Assembly: GCA_040954595.2 (NCBI GenBank)
Contig: CM082578.2
Coordinates: 17,546,001-17,610,000 of the forward strand
Origin: Balanoglossus misakiensis
Taxonomy: Eukaryota > Hemichordata
DNA length: 64,000 nucleotides
Direction of reading: 5' to 3'
This document shows positions 26,701 through 38,100 of this stretch, piece by piece. Positions within the stretch are counted from its first letter, which is position 1; each line of letters begins with the position of its first letter. The translations under genes and the position numbers were made by a program. The notes below the pieces were generated by a model. That model ran no database searches. It was given only the letters and a program-made list of their open reading frames with translations, and was not told the DNA's origin.

Positions 26701-29700
26701 ACGGATCCAGGTTCTTCTTGAGAACCTTTCTCAATGTCGTACCCGTATCTGGGGTCATGTCAAAGCCTGCGATGTCCGATATCTTGTCCCAATGTCTCTG
26801 TCTCAAGCCGGGGTTGCATAGAGTGGAAATTACCGGGATGAATTCCTGTGAGTGTGTGAAAAGGACAACAGGGGTGTCAGAGTAACAACAAGGTGAGCTC
26901 ATGATAATTTCTAAGAAGCTGAAACATCTACAATGGCTCTCTGTATACAGATTTTCTGGATACAAGATTCTACTTATTCATGACATTTGTATGATTCTCT
27001 TCTTAAGCACATTTGCTAAAATCACAAAATGAGTTGCTGTAAAAGTGTGTGATTCAACCCACGTTTTCTCATTCCAAAACTGGTGACTTTGAAGAAAACA
27101 ATTCATCAAACTCATTCTACAGCATACCTTGAATTCTTTCACTTGTTCTTGAATCGTGTTGCAAACTTTCAAGGCAGCCATTCCTGGTTCCTCTTCTTCT
27201 TTCTTATTGTCTTCTTCTCCTGGAAGCCGCCGTCTTTTCACCGGAGCATTCTTGGCCTTCTCTGCTCCCTCTTTCTTCTTGGCACTGACGAAGGTCTTGG
27301 TGATCTTGTAGATCTCCCTCCAGAACTCATCAGCCTCACCTTCAATGGCTTCGGAGTTCAACTCCAGGAAAGAACCATCCATCCACCTGAGATTTCATCA
27401 TCAAGAGAGAAAGCTATTAGCATACAGTAGTCTACTCGGTGTGGGAAGTAGTAAAAGTACTAATCCCTTTCACCATGAGTATCCAACACACAATAACTTT
27501 CTTCTTCTATGACTAAGCGATATTTCTCTTTTCTAAAACATGGTAGATGCACTCACTTTTTCTCTGCTCTCTGCCACTTGACAACCATTCCAAAGAGTTT
27601 CTGATACGGTTCAATAGCCAGAGTGATTTCTTCTACTTCTGGGTAATTGGTCTTGTCCCATTTGTACAATGCTTCTTCCTGCAATTGCGTTCACAATTGA
27701 AAGCAATATATTTACATTGTTGAAATAACAGAATTTGTTGGTTATTTGTTGTTCTGTTATAATCATGCAGAGTACGTAAACTGACATAATTAATAATAAT
27801 TGATCTCTTTCAAACTTTCTTTCTCTGGTACACAGACTGAACCATGCATTTGAAAAACGGGTTGGACTTCCACCGTTAATATCTCAACTTGAATGGGGAA
27901 AGAATTATTGACCACCACAGAAAACTGACCTTATTGATGGTAGAGATGCCTTCTTGGGCATCATTGACACGTTTCTGTACAGCTCTGACATCATTGACGT
28001 ACTGCACCATCATGTCCAACTCTCCGTATTCACCAAACTCTTCCACGCGTCTCTTGAGTTTCTCCAGTTCCAACATGACCTTCTCTCTCTTCTCCAGTAA
28101 TTCTCTCTCACCTTTCCTCTTGGCGTCTTCTACAAGCTGTAATGGGAAAGCAAGAACAGGAATAGTTAAATTTAATCAAGACAACCATATGTAAAGATCA
28201 TCAATTGAAAAACTGATGTCTAGTCTTCTAATGATCAACAATGAAAGTGAATTCCTCTCCTGTTTTGTCATCAGCTGCAATAGTCTTTCATTTCAGTCAG
28301 ATATATCCAAAAGAAATGGTAAAAGCCATAACTCTGATGTCCTCAGAATAAATTGTTTCTGGTTGTGATGTTACAGACACTGTAAATGGGAGCTTACATC
28401 ATCGTTCTCGTCAAAGACTGGTTGTATGTTCTTGGGCCATGTCAGCACCACACAGTTCAAGTCAATGTGATCTTGAGGGAAGAAGTAGACATCGAGGAGG
28501 AAACTGAGCTTGGTTTGCTGCTCCTTGATTCGTTCATTCAGAGCTCGTATTCCGTCGACGCGAGCCTTCTCGATGTACGACACCATGTCTACCAGCTCCT
28601 CAGGCGTCTCAGGGTGTCTAAGTGCACGCGTCTTAATGGTTTCAAACTCCTCACAAATGCTGTAATAGATGAACAGATGGAAAATGCTGGTGAAATACCT
28701 GCAAACATTATTCACACATTGAAATGTGCACAATATGCAATAGAGAATACACAATGGAAGTCACACGAAAAAAGTTCCCACTTACGCTTTGTTTTCTGTA
28801 ATGTGATCTGAAGACAGCCTCTTCAATAACAAATCGGCATAGCTCCTGGATTTCTCGGCTAATCCCCTTTTCAAATCTTCGCAATCCAGCCTCACCATAT
28901 CGAAATGGGCAATGGAATCCAGACCCAGTATTTCTCTGGCAAGGTCACGGAACTCATCAACAAACTACAAGGAAAGATAAAACTTATCATCAATAGGTTG
29001 AAAGAAATTCATGTTTTCCCCATCACACCTAGTTGGTAAGGTTAGTAAAAAAAACACACACAAAATCACAGTAACACGTGTTAGATTACATCTAGACAAC
29101 ACAATAACAAACACAGAAGCAAAATTCGATGGACACACAGCACACAGAGGGAGGACCCTGGTACCTTGCAGTACTCTTCAAAATTATGCTCTTCACCCAA
29201 GAACTGTGTCACTCTTGATAAGGCTTCTCCATTGCACAAGAATTCATACTTATCCACTGTGAAGAAAGAACAGAGATAGTTCATCAGTAATCAATGAACA
29301 AGACACATTTCATTTTCAACAATGATTGGTGAACAGTGAACAGAAATGGATGTGTGGTGGACTGTCCATGATGAATGAAGTAATACTCTATAGACATCTG
29401 GCTCTCTCATATGATTTAAGCACAAAACTAAAATAGTCTTGAAACAAACCTATTTTGACATCTGTGACCTGAGCTCTGTAATGTGTTGATGTTACTACGA
29501 GTGGATGAGTGAGTGAGTGAGTGAGTGAGTGAGTGAGTGAGTGAGTGAGTGAGTGAGTGAGTGATAAATTGATTGAGTGAGTGAGTGAGCTGTGGGTGAT
29601 TGAGTTAGCAAGTTAGTTTTAAGTGAGTGAGTTAGTGAGTGGGTAATTGGTGTTGGTTATGATGATAAAAGTGCTATTTGAATAGCTAAAGAAATCATAA

Positions 29701-32700
29701 AAGAAAAGATTGCAAACATTACAGTTACGTGTATACAAATTTATGCGCCTCTGCATCAAACCTGCCTGCACTGTCTGACATTGCACAAGGCACTGTTTGA
29801 TGTAGAGAGCATGATTTTTACTCTAGCCTTACAGACACCTACATGACAAACAAATTCCACTTACTGTAACTCTGCAGGTGTGCCTCGGGCCCTTCAAAGT
29901 TCAGCTTGCAGGCTTCCAAGAGTTTGCCATTGGCCCAAGTCAGGACGTGGCGCGCAGTGCTGGCATCAATGTAGGACAGCTCGTTAGTACCCGATAGCCA
30001 GGACTGTACCGTGGGAACAACCTGCATTGTCTTTGTAATCTGTGTCACCACAAACAGCAGGCATTCCTCCAGGTCAGAGAAGTATGGGTAGAACTCCATC
30101 TTGTCGTTGTCGAAGGTGAGTTCCATCTTGAAGATGGGCAGGTGTTGCTTGTCGTCAAGATCGAAGAGAGCCACCCATGCTTCTATAGTACGTACTATCA
30201 GGTCTTTGAGCTGAAACGAAAAAGAGATCATGTATCAATTACATTATCATTTATCATTTACAAGGCAGCTAAAAAAAAAATTGGTGTCTTCAATACACTC
30301 CCTCGCACAATGGCCACCCTGCAGACATGCTATTCTGGAAGAAAAAACAGTCAAGTGAAATTTTAACACAACACAATTTTCAGTATTTTTCTGCAACTCT
30401 CTGAAATTAAATGGTATGTATTTGTCTGTCTGTCTGTAAGAACTTCCTTTTTGTCACCAATGTCTTACCTGATTTGAAATCAAAGTCTGTACACTGTTGT
30501 AAAAAGATTCCAATTTTTCTCCTCTGATGTCCCTGAACTTGTTCTTGTCTACAAATTCATTCAGAACCTCTGGCCACCAACTGAAATAAACCATCAAAGT
30601 GTATGTAAGAAATGATACAGACACGTAATTTTCCTTTTTAGCATATGGGCAACACACACTGCACATTGATATGGCTAAACCAGAATCGCAGCCAGAATGT
30701 TATTCGCTCACCTGTGCATGAGTCGTTCCTCGGTTTTCTCCAGGTCGAGGATGACATTATTCTTCAAGTGTTCTATCTCTATTGGTCCCTGAGCTCTCAC
30801 TGAAGACAGATCAATGAGGGGAGACTTGCCCAGGTCTTTCTGACATTTCCTCAACACTGTCTGCATGGAGGGATGTGTGATGTGTAGTGAAGTTCGGATC
30901 TGTTCTTTGTTCTCCAGGAAGTCTTCCCTCCACGGACTGGAATAGTCCAAGCCACTGTTAAAAAAAGAAGTGAATATCAAGCCAACATGCAAAAAAAAGA
31001 AAAGAGGGAAACTCAAAGTAACAGATCTAAAGGTAATCATTTTTGTTTTCAAATCTCCTTACATACCTTGGTTCTTCTGGGAGTCTTCCTGTCTGGTCAT
31101 CTTCTAGACCTTTGACCTCTGGTTTAACTAAAACATGTTGAACTGCAATGAAAGCCAAAAATGAGAATACAAGTAAGAAATTTGATTCTGGTAAGAAAAC
31201 ATCTAAACCCAAGGTTTCTACTACAATTTTCTACCTGTACCTTTGATAAAACTAAAGTTCAATCTGACTTGGAATTCTCAAGAAGCCACACAACTTGTGC
31301 TCTGAAATATCTCTGATTTGAGCATATTCATTTCTGGAAGACTATTCAATCACGCACAAAATAATTGTCTGCCTTACCCATGGATCTTTTCATACTAGTT
31401 TTATAGTCTTTTCTGACTTCTTCAAACAGTTCCTCGATGTGCTCCTTCATGCTGGGAGACTGTTTCAGTTTGTCAGGAATCATGGTTAGAATGGACTCCG
31501 TCCAGTGATGCTCCATTGGTACGACCGGACCACTCTCTACACATTGTCTCATATATTGGTAGTTGACCTACGGATGCATGTAACACAGAATGGTCAGAAA
31601 TAGGAATGGAATTACTTAACCCTTTCACCACCATGGTTCAGTCCAAACCCAACTTTTTCTATGGTAAAGTTGGACCTCTATAGAGGGAACTTGGGGGTGA
31701 AAGGGTAAAATTATCTCTCTTAGGAATAGCCTGGCTTGTTTGTGTTTTGTTTTACTAAATTCTACTTTACATTTTCATCAGTTGGTTAAAGGTATACGGT
31801 CACCTATACAAATTTAGCCACAGTTACCATGGTAAATCGAGATCTAACCAATCACAGATTTTCAGTGGGTGGCACACGCGAAAATAAAGTGTTCTTTAGA
31901 ACACTCAAATACGCCATTTCAACTATATATGGCGATATGTAAATTGGAGGTGACCGTATACCTTTAATCATTTCAGGAAGTGTTATTGAATATGCATATA
32001 ATGATGATTAATATTATGTCCCTCCACACTGAATGAGATCATTTGTAACATCCACACAAGTAACAGTTTACAGTGATATGCAAATGTACAGCAACCACCA
32101 GTTATATGTATACACACAATAATTTTGTTTATTCTGCTGGCCAAGGTCCTATGTGAAGGAAGATGCATCATTATACAACTCACACTTTCACAGCATACTG
32201 TACATTATTTTGATCATGCCAACAATAATGTAATGCCATATTGTATGTATACTTACTCTGATTCGCCTTTCCTTGCTCATCATCTTTATAGACAAGTATA
32301 GAAATTAGCATATGGGGGGAGGGGAATGCGCAGATAGATGTGACAGAAGCAACAGAAATGATAGGAGAACAAACAAACATTTGACAACAAAAAATGAAGG
32401 GAATTAAAAGTTTGGAAATTGATAGAGACAGAAGACGAACATTAACAGGGAAAAAAATGAGGAAAAAAGAGAAACATGCCATTAGTATTTTTCAAAGACT
32501 GTCAATATTGTTGATATTGTCGTTGGTAAAAATTAATAGGATGGTTCTCTGGTTGTATCGTCTCTTTATCATTACAAGGACATTTTGTTTTTTCCTGAAA
32601 CTAGTTATTACTATTGACTGGGACGTTTTATGAGAGAGTGGTCAATGGTCCTAAACAAGCGACCATTATTACTGACTGCAAGGTTTTATAACAGAGTTGG

Positions 32701-33380
32701 TCAACAGTTTCAGGGTTGTTAGATTATATTACATGTATTAAATTTAATCCCAAAATGCAAGTCATAGTGACTGTCTTTGATACATGCACGTATATAGACT
32801 GCAACTTTTCTTGTACTAGTATTTAAAACTTACAAGCAGTGAAACAAAAGGATATGTATATTCATATATTCTATGGAATATATAGAGCATGCCAGTGACT
32901 TTAGCGTCCATTTATATGTTGTATCAACATACGCCTGATTTCTGTTGCAGCTCTAAATAATAATATTCAAAATTTTGATTCACTGACTACTTGTATAAAT
33001 CACAAATTAAACTTCCAATTATCTTATTTTCATTTTAGAGCTTAGCTAATACACACCTCTGCTGGATAATCTGGATCACCTTTCTTGGGGGGCTTTCCTC
33101 GACTTGCATCAGAAATCTCCTCATAGTTCTTCAATGCTTTGTCATTCATAATGTCTGTTAACAACTGTTGCATTTCCTCTGCGCGTCTGTACGTCATTAA
33201 TTTGCTGCGGGTGAACACATTGGATCCGTTGGCAGATGTTCCTGCTGACGTGATTGGTGGTAGATGTACACCATTTGCGTTGGGACTGGAACGTCCTGCT
33301 GGAATGCCATTTCTCATGGTGGGCCCACTGCGAGGGCCATTTGCAGCCCTCTGTCGATTCACTGGCGATATTGACGCCAT
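5771..33380 (-). CDS. DNAH12: Axonemal inner-arm dynein heavy chain (DNAH12-like)
   Basis: Motor ATPase of a single-headed inner dynein arm of motile cilia. About 62 coding exons run from the ATG at 33378-33380, directly after an intron acceptor, to TAG at 5771-5773; the protein should be near 3,950 residues. Landmarks in order: N-terminal [16 protein letters not shown]; linker ([12 protein letters not shown], 26332-26400; [19 protein letters not shown] spanning the junction of exons at about 25740 and 25620); AAA1 Walker A GPAGTGKT at 24452-24475 and Walker B CFDEFNR at 24305-24325; AAA2 GEPFSGKT at 22877-22900; AAA3 GPTGTGKS at 19851-19874; AAA4 GVGGSGRQ at 17645-17668; stalk coiled coils flanking a microtubule-binding domain at about 14770-15290; C-terminal TTGHSTNF and [11 protein letters not shown]. 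The N-terminus ([24 protein letters not shown]) resembles human DNAH12 more than DNAH3 or DNAH7, but I separated these from memory. A non-coding 5' exon probably ends at 33975. Confidence 0.85.
6145..6217. repeat. (CAGA)n tetranucleotide repeat in the last DNAH12 intron
   Basis: Alternating CAGA/GACA units with interruptions (GACGGACA). It lies just inside the intron, about 20 nt from the splice donor of the penultimate coding exon, whose coding part ends near 6240. Confidence 0.85.
9846..9933 (-). mobile_element. Short inverted-repeat element, 88 bp, copy 2 of a family
   Basis: Read on the minus strand it aligns over its whole length with the element at 31620-31705: both start CCCTTT, contain CCATGGTT then GTCCAAA, TGGTAAAG and CCTCTA, and end with a GAAAG(TA)GGG motif that mirrors the start. 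It is in a DNAH12 intron, in the opposite orientation to copy 1. The class is unknown; it is too short to encode anything and must be non-autonomous if mobile. Confidence 0.55.
10475..12124 (-). other. Longest DNAH12 intron, repeat-rich
   Basis: No coding exon is seen here. It joins the exon ending ...FSFILCANI (12125-12268) to the exon beginning ...[16 protein letters not shown] (10316-10474) without a gap in the protein. It holds a C-rich tract (10658-10690), a G-rich tract (10740-10756), a possible third copy of the 86-88 bp element (about 10672-10760), a (CAAG)n run at 11328-11346 and a diverged MITE end near 11960-12058. The plus-strand frame at 11253-11585 (110 codons) overlaps these and shows no domain. 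Confidence 0.6.
11960..12058. mobile_element. Diverged relative of the TTAA-flanked MITE
   Basis: The segment ending ATATGTAAATTACAGGTGAA and then TGTATTCCTT aligns with the right end of the element at 31790-31963 (ATATGTAAATTGGAGGTGAC, then CGTATACCTT), and the match extends about 50 bp further inward through CACGCC and AACCATATA. The left end could not be delimited, so this is a decayed or truncated copy. Confidence 0.45.
21369..21391. repeat. Poly(G) run, read as poly(C) beside a DNAH12 acceptor
   Basis: Twenty-three G in a row on the plus strand. On the transcribed strand this is a C-run that ends a few bases before the acceptor AG of the exon encoding [14 protein letters not shown], so it forms the polypyrimidine tract of that acceptor. 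Confidence 0.85.
29504..29642. repeat. (TGAG)n minisatellite in a DNAH12 intron
   Basis: About twenty tandem GTGA/TGAG units, near-perfect to 29562, then interrupted copies to about 29640. It lies in the intron between the exons at 29163-29258 and 29865-30210. Confidence 0.9.
31620..31705 (+). mobile_element. Short inverted-repeat element, 86 bp, copy 1
   Basis: The ends are inverted: CCCTTTCACCACC at the left and GGGGGTGAAAGGG at the right. TTAA stands before the left end (31616-31619) and TAAA after the right. Nothing coding is inside. A second copy is at 9846-9933 in inverse orientation. Both sit in DNAH12 introns. It is most simply a MITE. Confidence 0.65.
31790..31963. mobile_element. 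MITE with 16-bp terminal inverted repeats and TTAA target-site duplication
   Basis: The left end AGGTATACGGTCACCT (31790-31805) is repeated as the exact inverse complement AGGTGACCGTATACCT at 31948-31963. Both sides carry TTAA (31786-31789 and 31964-31967), the invariant target duplication of piggyBac-type transposases. The 174-bp body has no open frame of note. The perfect ends suggest recent insertion. It lies in the DNAH12 intron between the 27-nt microexon and the exon at 31378-31567. Confidence 0.85.
32257..32283 (-). other. 27-nt coding microexon of DNAH12
   Basis: On the minus strand an acceptor (TTTATAG-type, AG at 32284-32285) and a strong donor GTAAGT (32251-32256) enclose nine codons, MMSKERRIR, in phase 0. 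They join DPDYPAE (exon 33057-33380) to VNYQYMRQC (exon 31378-31567). Human DNAH12, as remembered, has a similar Met/Ser/Glu/Lys-rich link before YIYMKQC, which supports the exon being real. Confidence 0.7.
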
Positions 33381-33710
33381 CTGAACCAAACAAAACAAAA
33401 GTAAAGTTACCATACATTAAAGTCATAAATGCAAACTGGATGCCAGTTCAATGACAATTGACAGTGACACAGCAGATTAATCAATAGTTGTTTTAATGGC
33501 ATATGTAACTTGTAAAATCAGTCCTTACAATACTGTATAAGTTTAATATACAGTATAATTTTGTTCATTTTTGTCTATGATTATGAGGGCATGTCAACTA
33601 TCTGTTTTGTTGAAAACATTAAATATATGGGATGAACGTAACGTGAACTTTTTAACGTGAACTTTTTAATATGCAACTTTAGAAGATAACTGTCTTCTCC
33701 AAGGTGATGA

Positions 33711-33817
33711 TGCATGATTAGCTGTGGTAAGCAGTTATTGGGGGGGGGGGGGGGGCTGTGGGGGTAATCACCCCCCCCCCCCCCAACGGTACAGCTGCAT
33801 ACCACAGCTAATGCATG
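33711..33817. repeat. Imperfect inverted repeat with G-run and C-run arms
   Basis: The left arm (TGCATGATTAGCTGTGGTAA then GCAG) is mirrored by the right arm (CTGCATACCACAGCTAATGC). Inside them a run of 16 G (33740-33755) faces a run of 14 C (33771-33784) around a short loop that is itself partly palindromic. The transcript could form a long hairpin and the DNA a cruciform or G-quadruplex. It lies in the first intron of DNAH12, close to the shared promoter. It may be a fold-back element. Confidence 0.8.
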
Positions 33818-33974
33818 GTATGAACGATCTGTCGTCGAGGCGAAAAGTCGAGATATATCAAAAGTCACTGTGGTCATTGGAGGCGAGCCCCCTTGCTCCT
33901 GAGAAGCACGAATCCATCATGGCTGCCTTCATGCAGTGTCCGTCACTATAAACAACAAATCGATTAGCACATAC

Positions 33975-34460
33975 CTCGGCGATTTTGTCTAATTACAACG
34001 ACCGACGAAGAAAATGGAGATGGTATTCTCAGTGGGTCCACAAACTGAAAGCGTACATCCTGACAGTGTTGATAAGGTATCGCTTAATGTACAGTACAGC
34101 TCCGGTAGAAGTACAACTTCTACGTCTTGTGGCTTTGCGATTTGTTGTTATGGCGATTTACGGAGATTACCGAACTTAGCCGAAGAGTCGAGTGCCAAGG
34201 AAGTGGAGCTGTTCCATTTACACTGACATAACGGCCTCTTCGATTGGTCAGGATTCCACTATTCTCAATTGTTCCAGCTCGGCAACAAATCAGATTGGGC
34301 GATTTATATTGACCGTATCCCATAGAAACCAGACGTCACACAAACAGTGCTGGTTCACAACAGCCATGTCTTCGAGGTGAAACCGAGTGGACAGAAACCA
34401 GCACAAAGAATACTGTTTGGGGGAAATTTCGTTAAAGTGATATAAATTCAGATTGCCAAG
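33975..34460. promoter_or_regulatory. Divergent promoter DNAH12 / IQUB with non-coding first exons
   Basis: On the minus strand a donor GAG|GTATGT (exon end 33975) pairs with the acceptor just before the DNAH12 ATG, giving a 5' UTR exon. On the plus strand a donor CCAAG|GTAAGA (exon end 34460) pairs with the acceptor before the IQUB ATG (exon starting near 35096). Transcription of both should therefore begin within a few hundred bp. Two inverted CCAAT boxes (ATTGG, about 34238 and 34292) lie between. An RFX X-box-like element GTATCC-CAT-AGAAAC is at 34315-34329. The exact start sites are not visible. Confidence 0.55.
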
Positions 34461-35105
34461 GTAAGAATCCGTGTACGATAAAATGATTATGTGTGATAGT
34501 GCCGTCGTTTTTGCGTACTGATCGGGAAATCAACAACATCACTGATGATAACACCACCCGATTAGTCGTGATTTCGTCTGTATCGTGTATTATCAGCTGG
34601 CGGGAAGAGCTTTTGGCAAATATAATGCAAAACATTACATTCCATATGATAAAGTGACTGTACTGTCAAAATATTAACTCAGTGCCATTTTATGTCGCAA
34701 CATCGCCCTGCCTGTCAAGTGAAATCAACGTTAGGTTTGCTAACTGTATCTTGCTTGGGATAGGGTGGTGGTGTAGATTATAATACTCTACATAAAAAGC
34801 TAAGTCCCCGTAGCTTGTTGCCTGGCAGATGTGGAATCAATTAAATCTTTGCAGTTAGTACTGCAGGAATGAAGTTATACTTTTATAGAGGGTGCATTGT
34901 ATTTTAATATTTTCAAGAGTTTAATACACCAAAAGGGTGCCAGAAGACTGTGACCCAAATAATAGCAGACAGTGCCAGGGCTCTGAGTGTCCTACCTTCA
35001 TTCGCACACCACACACAGAACTGAAATTAGAATGGGGCTGTCTTCCTTCTCATCACATTAATCAGCCAATCTGATTTATTGTACTTTAATTACAGTGCCG
35101 AAATC

Positions 35106-38100
35106 ATGGCAGATGAGGAGAAACCAGCAACACCTGCAGCAGAAGAGGGTGCTGCAGAAGAAACTGCAGTAGAGAACCCCGACGTTGCACCTACTGAAGA
35201 ACAGACTGATGCTGCTCCTGCAGAAGACCAGGATGACAGTGGCGGTGATGCTGGAGGAGAAACCGATCAAGCTGACAAACCCGAAAAGAGCCAAGAACAA
35301 GGTGAAGGAGGTGAGCAGCCTGAGGCTGTAGAGCAGCCAGATGAAACACAAGAGCCCGAACAGGCAGATGCTGCAGAGAATCAGGGTGACCAGGCAGAGA
35401 CTGAACAGAGCCAAGACAAGGCAGAAGATGTAGGAACGGAACAGGAAGAGCAGGTGAAAGAAGATGCGCCAGAGGAAGGAGCTGTTGAGGAGGCGGGTGA
35501 GAAGGCTGAAGGTGGCGAGGAAGAGGGGAAAGCTGTGGAAGGAGAGAGTGAGCAGGTGGAGGGCGAGGCTGAAGATGGAGCAGCGGAAGATGCAGAAAAG
35601 ACTGAAGAAGCCGCTGCGAAAGAGGAAGAAACGAAAGACACTGAAGAGACAGCAGAAGAAACAAAAGAAGCTGAAGAGACCGAAGGTGCCAAAGAAGGAG
35701 CTGTGGAATCAGAGGAACAGAAAGAAGAAGGGGATGAAGCTGCAACAGCAGAAGAAACTGGAGAGACGGCTGATGATGTCAAGGCAGATGAGGAAGGATC
35801 TCCTCAAGAAGGGGTGCCTGAAGAGGCAGCACCTGCAGAGGGGGAAGTGCCTGCGGAGGGGGAAGCACCTGCCAAGGAGGAAGCTGTCCCAGAGGAGGGA
35901 GTCACTGCAGAAGCACAAGAGGCGGAAGCTTCTCCTGAAAAGGAGGCACCTGCTGAGACCAAAGAGGAGAAAGAAGAAAAGAAAGAAGATGGAGAACCCA
36001 AGGAGCCGCCACACACAACAGAAAATGTCGCTGCGGAAACAGAGGAAACTGGAGAGAAACATGAAACCGATCCACATGCAGATTCTCCCACTCCAAGGAC
36101 ATCTATGAGTGCTACAGCCACAGGTGAATAAAATATGTGCTATTTTTTCACAGTAGATGAATAGTCAGTGAAAGTGTGTTCAACTGGGTAGCAAGTCTGA
36201 AATGCCCCAATTTCTTTTGCCTATCCCATTACCTAAAGGGTATATGAATGACTTTTTTTTTTCTTTTCTTTTTCCAGTGAAATTTGTCCTGATGCCAACT
36301 GGTCAAGTTACAACACTAGCATGCGCCCTGGGACAAACCATTGGAGACTTAAAAAGACATTTTTCAGTCGAGTTAAAGATGCCTGCAACCATGCTTGTCC
36401 TCATGTTTGATGGCAAGGCCATGAGCGATGATGTCACGCTGGCTGCCCTAGGTGTTGATGCCAATGCGACTGTTCAGTTAGAAATAACATCAGCAGACCC
36501 GGTGAATACTCCATTGAAACCCATGAAACCTAAACCAGAATATGTAATGCCAGATGTCGTAACTGTTCGTGTGCAACGAGGTAAGAACACTATTTGATTA
36601 CTTGGTCAAAGACTTCTTCAAACCATGGTGAAAAGATTCGTGAATTCTACAAGTGTGATACAAAAGGTACTAAAGTTTCCTTTCTGTACTTTACTTACTT
36701 TGAACAGAGGATGGCAGTATCGAAGACGTTGTTGTTGAAATCGAGAGAGCCAGAAAGAGGAAAGCCTACCTGGGTGGATACAGACACAGACTCACCGGTC
36801 GAGAATACCACCATGCCGCAGCACAGACAAGACCGAAAATGAAGCCAGACAATGGCATCGAAAAATTCTGCCGGGACACTCAAACTGTGGAGGAAAAACA
36901 CCAAAGACAACAGACCAAGATAGACACCTCCACCCAAATGACTGGTATAGGGGTGTACGTCTCAAATATGACAGATAAATTGATGGTGCCGGGACGATAC
37001 ACCACGGCTGATGAGCATCTGTCCATGATTGTTAGAAATGTGAGTTATTTTGACACCTTTCATGGTAGTAATGTTCTGACTGTGGCCATGTACAAATGCT
37101 GAACATGTTTCCTAGCCCTTTGAGGTCAGCCACGTATATTCAGCGAGGCTTGCAAGATTATCATAGTGGCTGCCAAATTACTGGTTCTTGATTTACACTG
37201 ACATTATTTCACATCTTTATTTTTACAGGTGATTATACTGCAGTCGTACTTTAGGAGATGGAAAGCAAAACGTGTTGTGGAAAACCTGAAGAAGGATCTG
37301 GCCAGGAGACTGGAATGGGAGAGGCAGGAAGAAATCCGGAAAATGAAAGAAAAGGGAGACAGGATCAAGAAGGAATTTGAAAGGAGAATGAATCCAAAAA
37401 GCAAGGAAGACTTTGATCTCCTGTACCATGCATTAGAGAGTAAGTTTGTAGGCTTTGGTTAACAGACAAGTAAAATATCATAGGATGGAAATTTTTGTAC
37501 CAACTCTTGAGCTTGCAGTTGGTTAAAGAAATGAGGTGATGAAATGTATTCAAGCTTGTTAACACCACATGGTAGATCTTTAGCTGGAGTGTAATAGTGG
37601 GACCTCTACTGGCCATAAGTTTAACTGTCTTTTGTTTTTGTGTGCGTGTGTTTCTGCCCAGAATGGCGACAGGAGGAGCTGGAGGTTTTGAATTCAACCA
37701 TGACTGGTGCTCAGCGCAAAGCTGCATTGTGTCATTTACTAGACCAAGAAACTCAACTTATTGCTGCCATTGGACGGCACAAACTGCAAGCGGACACAGA
37801 AAACAAGCAGAAACGGATAGAGAATTTCCTAGAGAAGGTAATGGTTCCCTCTAAACATTGACAACATTTTCTCCAAAACTATTCAACACAAAATCTACAT
37901 ATTGATATTTTTAAAAGTTTATGTTATTGGAAAACTTAAAAACAAAAACAGGTTATAATAATCCAAAATTCACACAGTTTTCATGTTTTCTTCTTTGTTT
38001 TACAGTGTGCTGCCCCCAAGAGGTGGAGGGCATTTGATGGCAAAAAGACGGAGATGGACACACAGTATACAATTAGAGCACGGGAACTTAAAGATATTTA

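Noticed and set aside
29504-29642. Regular short repeats considered as a CRISPR-like array
   Set aside because: Four-base units without spacers in a eukaryotic intron; a simple microsatellite.
31786-31967. An autonomous piggyBac transposon
   Set aside because: The element is 174 bp with no transposase frame, so it can only be non-autonomous.
32600-32715. Tandem duplication around GTTTTAT...GAG..TGGTCAA
   Set aside because: Two imperfect copies of about 60 bp in an intron; similarity is modest and nothing suggests function.
34817-34829. GTTGCC-T-GGCAGA as an X-box for IQUB
   Set aside because: Only the left half-site is perfect and it lies inside the first IQUB intron, beyond the likely start sites.
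35191-36108. Long overlapping frames on both strands (184, 133, 122 and 214 codons)
   Set aside because: They arise from the purine-rich low-complexity GAA/GAG/GCA codons of the IQUB N-terminus read in other frames.
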